Assembly (NCBI GenBank): GCA_029207755.1
Contig: JARCOQ010000009.1
Coordinates: forward strand, 32,510,914-32,574,913
Length of the DNA: 64,000 bases
Source: Chamaea fasciata
Taxonomy: Eukaryota > Chordata > Aves > Passeriformes > Sylviidae
Direction: 5' to 3'
The position numbers and the translations under genes were made by a program. Shown one piece after another: positions 11,301-26,300 of the stretch. The notes beneath the pieces were generated by a model. That model did not search any database. It was not told where the DNA came from and worked only from the letters and a program-made list of their open reading frames with translations. Each line of letters begins with the position of its first letter. The stretch's first letter is position 1.

Positions 11301-14300
11301 CCTGTGGTGACAGTGACCTCAGCTTCGAGTCGCAGAGAGGAGATGATTCATGCCCCTGAGACGTGTGCTTTGTCACCAGTGCCACAAGTGCTGTGCCATC
11401 TGCCCTGGGACTGCTTGGCACTGTCAGACAGATCGTGCAGTGATTGGAGTTACTGCTTGGACCAGTTTTGGTCCAGGATTCATCGAGGTGGGGAAAGTTA
11501 AAGTGTTCCCTTTCAGGTGGATGTGTCCTCTACAGCCAAAATGTTGACTTTTTTGACCTCTGCCAGTTAACAAAGTCACACTAGAGCTGATTGAACTGCA
11601 ACAGAAGTGCCCTGCCTCTTGTTACAGAATAAAATCAGAGAGTCTGGGTTGAGTATCGCCATGCCCACAATACCACGTCCCCAACTGCCATTTCTGCTCG
11701 TGTTTTGAACACTTCCAGAGGTGGTGACACCACCATTTCCCTGGAGAGCTTGTTCCAATGATTCCAATGATTTCTTCACTCTCTCAGTGAAGAAATTTTT
11801 CCTGCCTGCCATTTGGGAAGACCTGCTGGTGGCTACCCTTCTCCCAAGCAGGACATGTTCATACAGCCAGCTGAGGTTTGCGGTTTCATGTGGGGTTTAG
11901 CTGTCCTTTGAATTGCTGGGAGCTTGCTTGAGGCTTCCTATTCCTCCATATGAAAGTCCCAGTTCTGTTAGGGGAGCAGAGGAAATCAAGGTCCTTTTAG
12001 CAGATCACCCACACATGATGTAAATAAGAAAGTAAAATGAGCCTGTGCATATCCCTCTTCACACACACACATCTGTGGAGTTTCAGAAAGGGCCTTCATC
12101 AGCCCTGTGTTTGTGCACTTGGGGCTCCAAATGTTCATGTAGGTTGTGCATCTCACAAGCTTCCACAGCTGATGATTGATCTTGCACTCCATTTATTTTA
12201 GTGTCAGAGCCGGGGGTGGAAAGTCTTTCAGTCTTCAAGAGCTCACTTCCTTCGCCAACTCCCACTCAGAGCAAAAAGCTCCACCATTTTCCAGCTCTCT
12301 GTGGGTGGATTTGTCTGGGTTGCATTTGGCATTGAGTTCAGAGGTGTTCAATGCCCCTGGAATGGGATGTTGGTGCTTCTGGAAGGAGTTTGCTGCTTTC
12401 ATGTGGTGCTTTCTCCAAAGCACAACCACTGCCTGGTGGCTGTGCATGTCCCCATTCTGCTTCCATGGGTGTGCCCCAGCACCCAGGCCAGTGTGGACAG
12501 ATGCAGAAAGGCATTATTTGATATACCCCCACATTAAAAGGTCAAATGAATAAAAAAAATACGTGGTTTTTGCAGCAGTGGGGCAAATAGACAAAGTGGT
12601 ACTGGGAAATGAAACCCTACACCATGCTACTGAAATACCAGTTATTCTGCTTTCTGTTCTCAAGTCCATCGATAAATTCTCCTTGAAATTAAATATTTCT
12701 TGGACTTCTGAAAGTCTCCTGGTTTTTTTCCTTTCTTTCCCTCTCTCTCTCTCCTTTTCCAACAGCCTCTTGAGCTCACACGAAAAATCCTCCGGGATAA
12801 GCAGAACAAGAAGAATTCTGGTCAGCCCATTCCAGTATTTCCATCCTGGGTGTATGAGAGACCTGCACTTATTGGGGATTTCTTAATTGGCACCAGTCTG
12901 AGCACTGACACAACAGTACCAATAGGTACGTGAAACACAGGGAAAATTGCATTAATCTGTAGTGTTTTGTTCTCATTCAGAAATGCTGTTCAGATGTTCA
13001 CACTCAGCAAAACTTGGCTCGTGGCACCTTTTTTCCTTTGTGGCTGTATTTGAGCTGTTCTCTGGGTATTGAAATATTTTGGTGGCAGGGAGGTTGGGGA
13101 AGTTGTTGGTGTTGGAAGTAACTGGGCCCTTTTGGGTGGAAGGATCAGCAGCAGGAGCTGTGGCCACAGGTGTTGGATGTCTGATCCTGTCTCCCGGATT
13201 TGGGTATAAATGAGCAAAGGATTCTGTTCTCCAGGAAGGCAAGGTACGAGCCTGAAACGGGTGGATGATGGCACATTCTGTCCTTCTTTTGTCTCCTCTT
13301 TGGAAAACAGGCACTTTGCCATTAGCCTCCCAGGAATCCATGATCGTGGAGGACTTGCTGTACGTTCTGATTGGCGTGGATGGAAGGTACATCACAGCCC
13401 AGGCCTTGGTGGGCAGACAGAGCCGAGCCTTTTCCCTCGATCCAAACCTGGACTTGTCCATCAAGGAGCTGGTGACCAGGATTCTCCCTGTGGCAGCAAG
13501 TTACTCTGCTGTCACCAGGTACCGAGCTGGCTTTTGTCGGGGGAGGAGGCTCTCCTGTGAGAACAGAGAATCTGCCATTGTGCAGGTGTTAACTTCCCTG
13601 CTTTTTTTAAACTACAGGGGGTGAGGTATAAAACGAGTGACAATTTATTCGGGTCAGTTTTAGCTGCATTTCTTTTGCTGCGTTTTTCCTCTGTGCTGCC
13701 AGTTCGCTTTTTTTATTCACACACCTTTGTTCTTTCCAGCCTTGGCCTTGGTAACTTCAGGTAAAATGCAGTTAGGATATATCTGCCTGTTCTGGCTTCC
13801 CTTCCTACTCTGCTAGGAATTTCTTCCTATTTCCTGCTTTTTGCTCCCCTCTGGGCATCCAGGACTGAGAGAAGCTTTGTGTGCTGGTTCTCACTTTCTA
13901 CACAGTGCTTTTACAAATAGTTCTAGTTCCCCTGTGGCTGGAGAGGAAACATCTTCCCACAGCTTTCCTTTCTAGGAAGTGTGGGGTGGGAAATAAGGGA
14001 GAGGGATCAGTGCGCTTTCCAGCACGGGATCTACTGGTGTGCATGCACAGTGTCCTGAAGGCAAAGGTTCCTGAAAATTATGCAAGTTACATTGCCCTAA
14101 AAAGAGTTTTCATTTTGCTTTGTACAGGTTTATAGAGGAGAAGTCTTCCTTTGAGTATGGACAGGTCAATCATGCTCTGGCTGCGGCCATGCGGACTCTA
14201 ATCAAGGAATACATGATATTAATTACCCAGCTGGAGCATCTTCAGAGGCAGGGCCTTCTGTCACTGCAGAAGCTGTGGTTTTACATCCAGCCCACAATGA

Positions 14301-17300
14301 GGACCCTGGAGATCCTGGCTTCACTGGGTAAATTTCCAAAACACAGTCCTTACATTTTGGCAGCTTGTGAGAACTGTGCAGGGCAGCCAAATAGGCAGGG
14401 CATGTCTCATTTTGATTTCCTTCTTTATTAAAGAAGAAAGCCCAGGGGAGTTGTATTTGTGAGGACACTGCACCACTTCTGGAGAAGAGCATTCATGTTC
14501 TACGGCTGAGTGTGCCTTTGGAGCTGTCAGGAGGCACCTCTGTGCCTTTTGCCTTCACAGCCCTTGCCCTTCCCATCAGCTGTATCCACCGCTGCTGCCT
14601 CTCCTCAGCTCCTTTCCAAACTCCTCTCCAGCTCTGTGTGGGTGTATGACCAGAAGGAACCCCTGGAAGTTCCTAGTCCAGCCCCTTGCTTACAGCTACA
14701 CAGGCTGCTCAGGGGGTCATGTCCAGTCTGGGGACCATTTAGGGTTTTGTTTCGGGACTTTTCAGGATTTAAGTGTCTTATATTGGTCTTTTGAAATTCC
14801 AGCTACTTCTGTGGATAAGGGTGAGTGTATGGGAGGATCAACGCTGAGCTTGCTCCACGACAAGACTTTCAATTACACGGGGGACAGCCAGGCCCAGGAG
14901 CTGTGCCTGTATTTAACCAAGGCAGCCAGCGTGCCTTACTTTGAAATCCTGGAGAAGTGGATATACAGAGGCATCATTAATGATCCATACAGGTAAAGAA
15001 CAGTTAAGCAATGGAAATGAAATGCAAAACTTCAGAAATACTGATCTGCTCTGTCGAGTCTGCATTGCCCAGGGGGCTGAAACAACCCTCTCAAGTTTTT
15101 TTGGCTTTTGTAGAGTCATTTGAAGTATCTTGCTGTATTTGATAGTTTATGCAGCATTTCTGTTTCCCACATTTTCAGAATCCTAAGGTGGGGGCAAAGC
15201 TGCAGGTAAAATACCTGAAATCACTGCCTTTCTGCTGGTGAGAAGGTGGACAAAGGCCAGTTTCCTCACCCCTGCACTGACAAACAGATAATGTTTAGCC
15301 TTTTTTAATGGACCCTGTAAAATTCTGTTTCTCATTGCAGATGATCAGAGACACTGCATAGTGCTTTTCCTCTTGCTTCACAAACAGACTCATTTCAGTT
15401 CTTGATTGGATGTGTCCTCATGAGAGCTTATTTCTGACAGATCCCATTACCAGTTTGCAGGTCAAAAAAAGTAATCCTCATTGTGCCACTTCCTGCCCCT
15501 AAACATCTGCTTTAACTGTTCAGTGAGTTCATGGTGGAGGAGCATGAGCTGCAAAAGGAGAAGATTCAGGAGGACTATAATGACAAGTACTGGGATCAGA
15601 GATATACCGTTGTTCAGCAACAGATTCCCTCCTTCTTGCAGAAAATGGCTGACAAAATCCTAAGCACAGGTAGGTGCTTCTGCTGTGAGAGGAGCCTTGA
15701 GATGAGCTGGTCTTGTGTCAAGAGAAAGAAAATGTCACCTGGTCTTGTGTCAAGAGAAAGGAAATTGTCACCATGCCTTGTCACTTTATGGGGTTGTCCA
15801 GCTGGATTGAGAGCAATAGAAGAGTCAGATTTAAAAAGAGCCCCAAATCCTATAAATAAAACAGCACAGGAGCCCAGCAGCAAGGGGAGCTGTCTGTCAC
15901 TGCTGTTTTGTGGGTAGGTTTTCTATCTGAATGGAGCTTGGCAGCTGAGATTTGACGGTCTGAGCGTTAATTTAAGCATTTGACCTCTTACCCTTGTACA
16001 AAGTCCTCCAAAAGTGACTTGTGAAGCAGAGCAACAGATCTGCAGAGCTTCAGGCCACCTGCAGAGATGTTTTGTCACCACTGGGAAACAAAACCATTTC
16101 TAAGTCTCCTTAAATGTGATACCAGGTGCCTATTTTAAGATTCTGTATTATCTTTTGAAAGGTGCCTAAATCTCTTCCAACTTTCAGCACAATGTAGTGT
16201 GAACATTTCTCAGCAAATCTTCCTCTTGAAGGGAGTGGTGTAGAAGTTTTCCCTGTTGGCTATGCAGCAGGGATGAGTACGGGAATTAAATTAAATTAAA
16301 TCAAATTAAAAATTCTTTTTAATTTCAGGGAAATATTTAAATGTTGTGCGGGAATGTGGGCGAGATGTCACCTGCCCTGTGGCTAAAGAGGTCATCTACA
16401 CTTTAAAAGAGAGAGCCTATGTGGAACAAATAGAAAAAGCATATAACTATGCCAGCAAAGTTCTTCTGGACTTCCTGATGGAGGAGAAAGAGCTAGTGGC
16501 TCACCTAAGGTTGGATTTATTTTACTAAATGCGTGATAAAAAGATTGGTTCTGCTAAAGCACATAAATTTTTGAAGTTAGCTCTGTTCTCTTGGGATATT
16601 ACCAAGGTGTTCTCTATTTCCATTTAGAAAAGTTGACCTAAAAACCAAGATTCGGGGTTTTTTCCCTGAAGAGGGGGTAAAAAAAAAAAATCTAAAATGA
16701 TAGAAATGTTGAGTGGGAAAGATGTCTGCGGGTCTGTGGTCCAGCTTCCTTGGAAGGCTGTTGCAAAAACTAAGTCAGGGCTTTGTCTAGCCCAGTCAGA
16801 TCAGGAGTCTGGAGCCACACTGTGTTACGGCTGTGCTCCTATTTCTGTTCCAAAGCCTGCAGCTATCATGTGTGATCTCTGGCCAGGCACTTGGTTAATC
16901 CTCAGGCTCACCTCAGAGCTACTTCCAAGCTCCGTGCCCACCGCAGGTAACTCTCCCTGGTGCCAGGTAAAAATCAAAGTTGATGTGTCCTGTTCCAGCA
17001 AAAGTCTGCTGGACTTTAAAAAAAATCAGCACAGATATTTGTTCACTGAGAGGAGTCCAGGATTCTGCTCAGAATTACAGCTGCCCCTCAGCTGGAGGAG
17101 ATTGGGAAGTTGTTCAGGACAGCAGTAGGAGCCCGCACCCAGCACCCCTGGGGTTTATTTTGCATTTTTCTAGGCAAAAAAAAAAGAACAGCAGCAGCCC
17201 TGATCTGACTGCACGGAAGTGTCCTGACTGAGGAGGTAGGGAGGAGGAGTCATCCATAAAAGACTAGTCTCCAAACTGGTTATTTATGGCTGTGTGCTCT

Positions 17301-20300
17301 CCAGAAAGAGAAACATTTTGTGATCAAACCCCGCAGGCTCATTGAATTGATTGCATTTGTTCCTTTAGGTTTGATATGGATTAACCTGGGCTTTCAGAAA
17401 AGTAATCAATTGTCCCTTTGTTTTCTTGAGCAGATCTATAAAACACTATTTCCTGATGGATCAAGGGGACTTTTTTGTTCACTTCATGGATCTGACAGAG
17501 GAGGAACTTAAGAAGCCTGTAGATGACATCATAACGACGAGGCTGGAGGCTCTGCTGGAATTAGCCCTGAGAATGAGCACGGCCAACACTGATCCCTTCA
17601 AGGATGATTTAAAGGTGAGAATGGGCAGAAGCAGAGGATAATTGCCTTTGAGCAGAAGGCCTGCCATGGTTCAGGAGATCTGTATGCCTGTGAGAACCTG
17701 CTGCTTCCTAGGTTGGTGTGACGACCGGAGAGTGACTCTGACCATGGGCACCCTGCCTGTTGTTCCACAGTAGCTGCGGGTGTCCTGTGGCTTCATTTTT
17801 GTCCTGCTCTTCCCTTACAGATCGACTTGATGCCCCATGACCTCATCACGCAGCTCCTGAGGGTGTTGGCCATAGAGACAAAGCAGGAGAAGGCCATCAT
17901 CAGTGCAGACCCCACGGAGCTCACCCTCAGCGGCCTGGAGGCCTTTTCCTTTGACTACATTGTGAAGTGGCCTCTGTCCCTCATCATAAACAGGTAAGGC
18001 ATAAACCCGCTGAGGGAAAAACACAAGAGGTACTCTCACAAGAGGTTTTTCATGCAAGAATCAAACATTCCTTAAACCTGGAGAGCAGAACAAAACTCAC
18101 TTTCTGGTATCCCTCGTTGCAGACTCAAAGGATACAGGCTGTTGCTACTGTCACAGGCTCTTTTGTGTTTAACTGAGTTGTGAGGGACCGAATGGTTCAT
18201 TTTTCTGCAGGAATTTGCCTCTTGTTTCCCTGGAGAAACACTTCTGTGAGCCACAAGCAAATGGGACAAGCAGCATTGCGTGAACAGAGTGGCAGATTTC
18301 AAATTGCTGAACGCCAGCAATTAACTCCTCCCTTAATTTCCCCTCTAAAAATTCCATTGAATCAGTGAGACTTTCCTAACGGCATGATGCTTTTGGAATT
18401 TTGTCTCTTCCTCCCGACGGAGTGTGTTAGCTCTGGTGGTAGCTATGGAAGTGAAAATAGGATTTGGTAAGGTTTCCTGAACTGTATCGACTGGAGCTCT
18501 GCAGACACCTACGCCAAAGTGTCTGAGCACAGACCTGAATCCAGTCCCGGAGCTATAAATAAGCAGCCCCATCTGCTTGTGACAGTGCATTGCTGGTGGG
18601 GTAATGCTGCCTGTAGCTTGGTTACAGCTTTTCCTCCCCTTTTTTTGGAAAATCTTGCTAAATTCTTGGGTGAATTCTAAAATCCCGATGAATTCTTGGG
18701 TGACCATCGCAGCCTTAGCGCGGTGGGTACAAGACCACAGTCTCTGAACCGTCTCTCCCAGCCCCTGTGTGAGTGACCCCTGCATGGAGCTGGAGGGAAT
18801 TCAGGAGGCTGGTGATGTACCCGCTGGCAGGAAGTACGGAGGAGGGTCTCCTTGGAGAGGAGTTCTTTAGGATGGTTGCAAATGTGACTCTCTCGCTTCG
18901 GTTCAGCGCAGCTCCGCGCGCGTCTGAGGGCGTGAGGAACATATTGTGTAAAGTCTCTTTACCTCTGAGCAGCCTCAGCCTTCACAGCTTAGTCTGTCAA
19001 TCAGGACAGGCCTTCATCTGCATGGGCTTCTTTCTTTCCAGGAAAGCACTGACAAGGTACCAGATGCTTTTCAGACACATGTTCTACTGCAAGCACGTGG
19101 AAAGGCAGCTGTGCAACGTTTGGATCAGCAATAAGACAGCCAAGCAATTCTCCCTGCATTCAGCTAAGTGGTACAGCCTTTTTGTTGTTGTTGTTTTCAG
19201 TTTTGGGTCTCCTTCTTGCTAATTAGGTGCCTCAAGACATAGCCCAGACAATACTGAGTGAAAAAGATCCTTTCAGATGTCTTACAGGCTTAGAGATGCC
19301 AATTTTTAACATTTTAGTTTCACTCAGTATTGTTTGTTAAGTTGCTTTAATATTTAATATCAAAATTTTAGTTTTATATAAGCAAATATTAAAATCTATG
19401 ACGGGTTCAAAACTCTGACTCCTACTAATTGAGGAAAAGCCCTGGAAAATAATCAGAGATGGTTTGCAGTGAATATAATCCCTCTCACACTGCAGCAAGG
19501 CATTTGCTAGGACAGAAATATTTAGCTCTGCTTGGCTGTGCAAGCCTGGTGATAGTTCTCCGTGGCATTTGCTAGCTCTGAGCTGTGTGGGTGTGATTTC
19601 TCCCCTAGGTTTGCTGGTGCTTTCACACTGCGGCAGCGGATGCTGAATTTTGTGCAGAATATCCAGTATTACATGATGTTTGAAGTGATGGAGCCAACAT
19701 GGCACATTCTGGAGAAGAACCTGAAGCTGGTGAGTGAAGTTCACAAACGTAATTCCTAATTGCAGTGGCTGCAGGTGTCTGTTGATTTTGTTGGAGGCAT
19801 TTAAATATCTGAGAGCTGCTGTTCCTGCCACGTTGCAGAGTGCTGCTGTTTTGCACCACCTTTCTGCTTGATTAGTCATACATCCCTTTCCTGCGCTGCA
19901 TCCCCCTGTCTCTGCCCAGCTCACACTCTGCTCCCTGTTATGTAAAAGCAGGTTCTGCTCAACATTCCCATACACAGGAGAAAGAGAGCTGTGGAAAAGG
20001 AAGGTAGATGCAGAGTGCAAAGATCACGAACCAGTCCAGGCATTTCCAGCTGCTTCCTTGGCTGAGTTACAGTGCTCTTAGAAGCAGAGCCTGTGCTTTC
20101 CCTGCCATGAAGCTGCCAAGGACTGGCATGCTGGGAATGTTTGGTATTAAAAAGGCCATTATTATTATTAGTATTATTATTATTACTATTATTAGCACCC
20201 TGCGATCAGACACTTCTCAGTTGCACATCTTTTTCCTCTTACACCCTGTAAAACACTCATCTGAGGTACCAAACAACCCAACACCCCTGCAATCAGCTCT

Positions 20301-23300
20301 CTTGTCAGCTGCCTGATGGCCCTCATGGATCTTCAGCATCAACTGATCCTGCCTTAGTTCTTACTGTGCCCTGAGGAGTTGTTTTGGGGTCAGCTAACCA
20401 ACATTTCTGGATGTCCTGTCACAGTTTTTTTTTCTGGAGAATTCAGAGGAGGGAGCAGGTCTAGGATTGTGAGTGTCTCTGCATGTTCTTGGCAAGAACT
20501 TCTGAATTAGAAGGGTTCATAAGTCAAGCTCCTGGATAATCTGGGAATTGTACTCATTTCTTCATTTTGTTGCAAGTTTAGGTTGGCAAAATGCATCACT
20601 CAGTTTACTTTACTTGCATGGAGGCCGTTGTTGAAGTTATCCTCTCCCTGTTTCCTCCTTTCATTTGTATTTTAAGGGGGAAAAGGAAGATCCTCACTGA
20701 TCTCATGTAGACCCTTATGGTGCATTTTATTTGTCACATTTTCACTTGAAGCTAAGGTGCTCTCTTCTTAAAATTGTAGCTGGCATCTTCATCTTCACAA
20801 CATCGTCTTCATCAACACAACTTCATCATCATCTTCATTGCATTGGAAAGCTGCATTTATCCCTGTTCTGCAGTAGCTTAAAGGGATTGGGAGGGGTTTC
20901 CTGCACTGGTCCTGCTGGAGCAGTGGGGATGCTGTGGCAGTTTTTGTCCTGTGGTTCTTTCCTGAGCTTGATTTGTGTTCTGAGCTTCAGCACGTCCCAT
21001 AACTGTGCAGAGTGAGGGAGTTTTGATCTGTCATTTAAAACTCAAGACTGAAACAGCCTGTTGGAGTAGCAGAGATGAACAAAAATCTTACAGAATCCTC
21101 ACAACACTGCATGCCCCAGTTCTTTATTGGCTCCTGAATAAGTCTGTATGTTTTAATGATAAGTTTATTGATATTTAAGATTCTTCGATTCGTTTTTCTC
21201 TTTTCCTCTTTTTTCCTCTGACTTCACTGAGGTTGTGAAGGTGGGAGTGGCCATGACAAACAGATTTAGAAACAAAGGAAATGCTAGTTCATAAAGCAGA
21301 TAACTCCATCCTTTCCAGGGGAGGGCTTGGGTGATTTAAACAAGCATGATTTGTGGAGAGATGATGTGACAAATCAAAGGTTTCAAGCCTGTGAGGGGCT
21401 GTTGAAGGCAGTAGTGCAGATGCAGTCTCCATCTCGGGGTGTTTCTGGGAGGTACCCGAGGAGTTTCTCACTCTGAGAGGTCCCTGTCAGAAGCAGAGTG
21501 CTGGGATGGAACATTTGGTTTGTCATTGTTGGGCTCTCCTGTCACAGGCATCCAACATTGACGATGTCCTGAGCCACCACACGAGCTTCCTAGACAACTG
21601 CCTGAAGGACTGCATGCTCACCAACCCGGAGCTGCTCAAGATCTTCTCCAAGCTGATGTCTGTGTGTGTCATGTTCACCAACTGCATGCAGGTGTGTGCA
21701 GCCTCCCCATGCCTTTGCCAGCCCCACGTGGACTTGCCTCTGTTCCCTCTGTCAGCAGCTTTAGGGCTTGACAGCTCACACCCTCTCCCAAATGGTTTCT
21801 GTGGCTTCTTACTCCACAAAATTTTCCTTATTCCATGTTGAGGTCAGGTTCATATGGACCAAATTCCCTCCCTTGAGACGTAAGCTGTAGTGCTCTGTAG
21901 AGACCCTCTCTGGAGGGTGAGGTGATGGGCACATTCCAGCCAGCATCAGGGAGCCCACAGCGTTCCTAAAACCCACTTTCCAGCGGGTTCAGGCAGATCT
22001 GTGTATAAGCAGGCTGAATCCAGTCCCAGAGTCAGCTTTCCTGGGAGCTGGGGTGGGCAGAACTGAGCCTCGTGCTTTGCCCCAAGGGCAGGAACAGGCT
22101 GTAACCGTGTCCCCCACGCTGTGCCCCTGGCAGAGGTTCACCCAGAGCATGAAGCTGGACAGTGAGATGGAGAGGCTCACCCTGGAGCACGGCACCATGC
22201 TGGGCCCGCCCACCGAGGAGGAGCGCGCTGAGGAGGCTGCCAAGAAGAAGCTGACCAACAAGGTGGGATATGGGGAAGACAGCTGGGGCTGGCTGCCACT
22301 CTGACCACAGTGGCCACTTGCAGATAGCCCTTCCTGGTTTCTAGACCACCTCTGGCCCCAAAAAGCACAATCTTTGTGGAATTGTGGGCGGTGCGGAGCG
22401 CTGCTGGAGTTCTCAAAGTCCGCTTTGAAGACCGTCTCCCACAGCAGTCCCTGCGCTGGTTTTATGAGTTTTTACTTGTGTTTTCAGCTGTGCAGAGCCA
22501 CGTCCAGGCTTTCTGAAATGCCAGCACTTTCCCATTCCCAGAGTGTAAGCAGGGCTCTTTGCAGCCCCTGGCTTTCATACCTGGGGGATCTGTCTTGTCC
22601 ATATTTCTCTGTCTAAACGCACAGGGGATTTGCTTTGTGGTTAGCAGATCCTCCTGTCCCTCTGGAAGCCCTGCTGGAACACATCTGCATCACCACTGCA
22701 GTCACAGAGCTGCACAGGTCACAGCCTGTCATTTTCTGCCTACTGGCTTTTCCTGCTGCTTGGAAATGAGCAATGGCAGCATGTATTTGTGGATAACTCA
22801 GCTGGGATCTACTCTGGGCTTCTCCAGGCTGGGCACAGCAGGGCATTTAACTACCAAGGACTTTCAAAGGTTTATTTCAGAGGCTGAGCAACTGTGAAGT
22901 TTGCTGGCAGTATTTTTGAGCGGGTCAGGGGATGGAGGGAATAATTGCAGCCGTAATTGCAGCCCCTTGGCAAGGGCAGATCAGCAAACACATGGGGCCA
23001 CTCTGCTTTTGTCTTGGCAGCTTTTAGCAGAGCACGCTGACAACCTGCACCTCACATCTGGCTTTGAAGCCACCATCAACAAGTTTGACAGCAATTTCTC
23101 CACACATCTGCTGGACCTGCTGGACAAACTGAGCGTGTACAGCACCAATGACTGCGAGCACAGCATGCTCAACATCATCTACAGGTGAGCCAGGCCTTTT
23201 CTGTCTGTGACTTCCCCTCCCATGGGTCCCAGATTCAGCTCAGGAAATGCCCATTTCAACTGAGAAATGTGTGTATTTAGGAGCTCTAAACAGCCTGGAC

Positions 23301-26300
23301 TAGAGGAGGGTGTCGGAACGAGATGGTCTTTGAGGTCCCTTCCAGCCCAGACCATTCTGCTTTGCATTTCAACTCAAAGCTTTAGAAAAACCCCAAAACA
23401 CATGCCTTTGAATTAGGTGAAATTTGTCCATTAATACTGTAAATGTAGTGTTAGTTTTCCTGGGAATTGTCTCACTGTGGAGACAGTGAATTTCCAAACC
23501 AATTTCCAAATATAGCATAAGTATTGGAAGATGAAAAAAAATCACACAAAGGTTTGATCAGAAAGTGAATTTTGTGTTTCTGTTATGTGGACTTCTACTT
23601 AAAGTTCCCATATTGCATTTATTTAAATAGGCAGCTTCTTGGAAATCAGAATTCCTTCAGAAATACATAAAAGTCAGGTACACAGGATAGAGGGGGGAGA
23701 GAGAGAGCAGATGGAAGTTTTGCTGTTGGGTTTATAACCGCTGTGTTGCTTTTTCAATTAAAAAAAAAATAGAAGTTTTGTTCCCTGTCCAATCCGTACT
23801 GGATATCTTTTATGGCTGGCTGAGAACCCTCACACCTCTGTTGAGATCTGCTACACCTGAAAGCAGAGAGACAGGAAATGTTTCAGGAATGCTTTTAAGG
23901 AGATTGTTTTCCCCTCCTGGTGCCGTTTCTGACAGCATCTGACAGGGCTGTCAGGATTCCTGGTACTTAGTTAGGTGAAGAATTCCCACAGGGGACTGTG
24001 CTTCCAATTGTCCTTTTCTTCTGGGAACTTCATGTCCAGCAACTGCCACAGGTTTGCACAGTCCCTGGCAGTGCCCCAGGGCTGCTTGGTGTTCTGGGCT
24101 CTCCTGCTTCCATCCCCTGTCAGAGGACGAACTTCCAGCCACCAGAACTGCCCCTGTGGCTGATGCTGAGTCCCTGAAATGGGAATTGAGGTGAGGACCC
24201 CTTCTACACAGCCCTAAAAACTCTGGTTTGCTCCATCTCTGAAGTGACCAGAGTCAGAGGTCTTCTCCTTATCTCGGAATTTCTCCAAAAAACTGTTTGT
24301 GTGGCTGTGAGTGCAGGCTGCACAATTGGTGGTTGTTCCTTTCAGGACTAACCGGGACAGCCAAATCTCTGCAGGACCTTTTGGGAAAGGCTGGTGTGGC
24401 TTCTCAACATTTTATGTCACCCTCCATGTGTCTGAGCTGGACATCCCAGTTGATTGTCATCAGGCTGTTGTAGGTTACAGGCAGGATCCGTCTGTAGGGA
24501 AAGGCTGGCAGGATTAAGCTCTCACTCTTCCCTGGCTGCCATCACTCCTGGGTGTCACAGGAGCAGACTCAGCGTTGTTTTAGGGGTTGGGACCACAAGC
24601 AGTTGAGTCACTGAGGCAGGAGCATTTACTGCTCCTCCGTGCTCCAGCCCTCCTTCCTCCTTTATCCTTTTTTTAACATTTTTTCCATCTCCAGTACAAG
24701 TTCTAACGGAGGGGCTTGTTCATGGTGCTCCATTCAGGACAACTTGATGGCAACTCACTCCACGATCCCAGGGCACACAGGACATGACCAACACAGTGTT
24801 GGAGACCAAATCACCTGCTCTTGTCATGGTGTGAATGTCACACACGTGCCAGGATAGTGGGATGAGCTGGTGCTGCCCCCCAGGCCTGGCTCTGCGTCCT
24901 GCCCAGGGTGCCACAGCCACCAGCTGCTCCATCAGGGTCACAGCCCTCACTGGGGGGTCAGCAGGTGACTTCTGAGCTGTGAGACCTCTGCAGCTGGTTC
25001 TTCCAAATACACAGAGGTTGGGTTTTGCAAGCAGCACTTCCTGCTTCAGGGGAAAGGAGAAGTGTGATGATAGAGAGGATGCAGTGCTTCTTCCATGGTT
25101 TATGCTGTGGGCGGTGACCTCAGCTGACTACACCCAGAGGCCCAGAGGAGGGCCTGAGTGCTTTGCCCTCCCGTATTTCCACGCCCCAGTCCTTAGGATT
25201 GTCATCCCTGTCAAGTTCCCCCCTAGTCTGCACTCCCTGGGACCACTTGAGTCTTCACCAAGACATTGGACCTGCTGGACCTTTCCTGCCAGCCCAGATG
25301 TCCCCATGTCCTCAGCAGAAATACTGGATGTTAACAGCCCACAGGCCCTGCCTTTCCAAGCCCATAGGCTGCTCAGGGGTGGTTTCAAGGCTGGAAGCCC
25401 CACGATGAATGCCCAGAGGTGACATTTAGCTCCCATTCAGGTTGGAGGCATTGTTGGCTCGAGGCCTGGGCACTATGGCAACAGGAACCCAAGAAGCAGA
25501 GTGGAGACATTCATATTCACTTGCCATCTGAAATAACATATTTGACTGAGAGAGTTTTAAGGAAGAGTTTACAAGACATATCACTCTTTTTTTTTTTCTA
25601 TTTTATAACCTTTTAATGGGACTGCTTTCCAACAGGGATCATCAACATGTCAGATAAATAACAAAATTCACAGTTCTGGTACTTGCTCATCATTTATTTG
25701 ATCCTGGTGAACACTTAGTCATTTTGTAGTACTGAGTAACTGAGGCGTTTTATTTGTGGCATCAAACATCCTTCCATCCTCTGAAGGAGCTCACAGGTGA
25801 CAGATCTCTGGTGTGCCCAAGTCCTGCTGAGGTGTGTCATAGAATAGAATCAGAAAATATCCTGAGATGGAAGGGACCCACAAGGGTCATCCAGTCCCTG
25901 CAGAGAAACCCCAACAATCCCACCCTCTGCATCCCTGGCAGCGCTGTCCAAACCCTCCTGGAGCTCTGGCAGCCTCGGGGCCGTGCCCATTCCCTGGGGA
26001 GCCTGGGCAGTGCCCAGCACCCTCTGGGGGAAGAACCTTTCCCTGATCTCCAGCCTAAACTTGCCCTGGCACAGCTCCAGCCATTCCCTTAGGAGTGGTG
26101 ACAAAGGGCTGGCAACTGCAGGAATGCTCCAGTCACTCCAACACATCCCAGGAGTGAGAAGGAGTAAAACTACAGTGGAGATGGCTTTGTCAGCAGGATT
26201 AGTTAAGTCTTTAGATGCTTAAGATTCTTAGAAACCTTCTGCGTCAGTGTGGTTATCAGGCATCCTTCCTTTACCAGTTTGGAGGAAACTGAGAGTAGGT

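Larger units (their letters stand above)
9860..12765 (+). other. TUBGCP2 intron 4 (2.9 kb)
   Basis: Besides two CR1 pieces (10032-10125 and 11655-11825) the intron shows no exon I can support. A short CA run lies at about 12059-12070 and the acceptor tract at 12721-12760 is a long pyrimidine run. Confidence 0.6.
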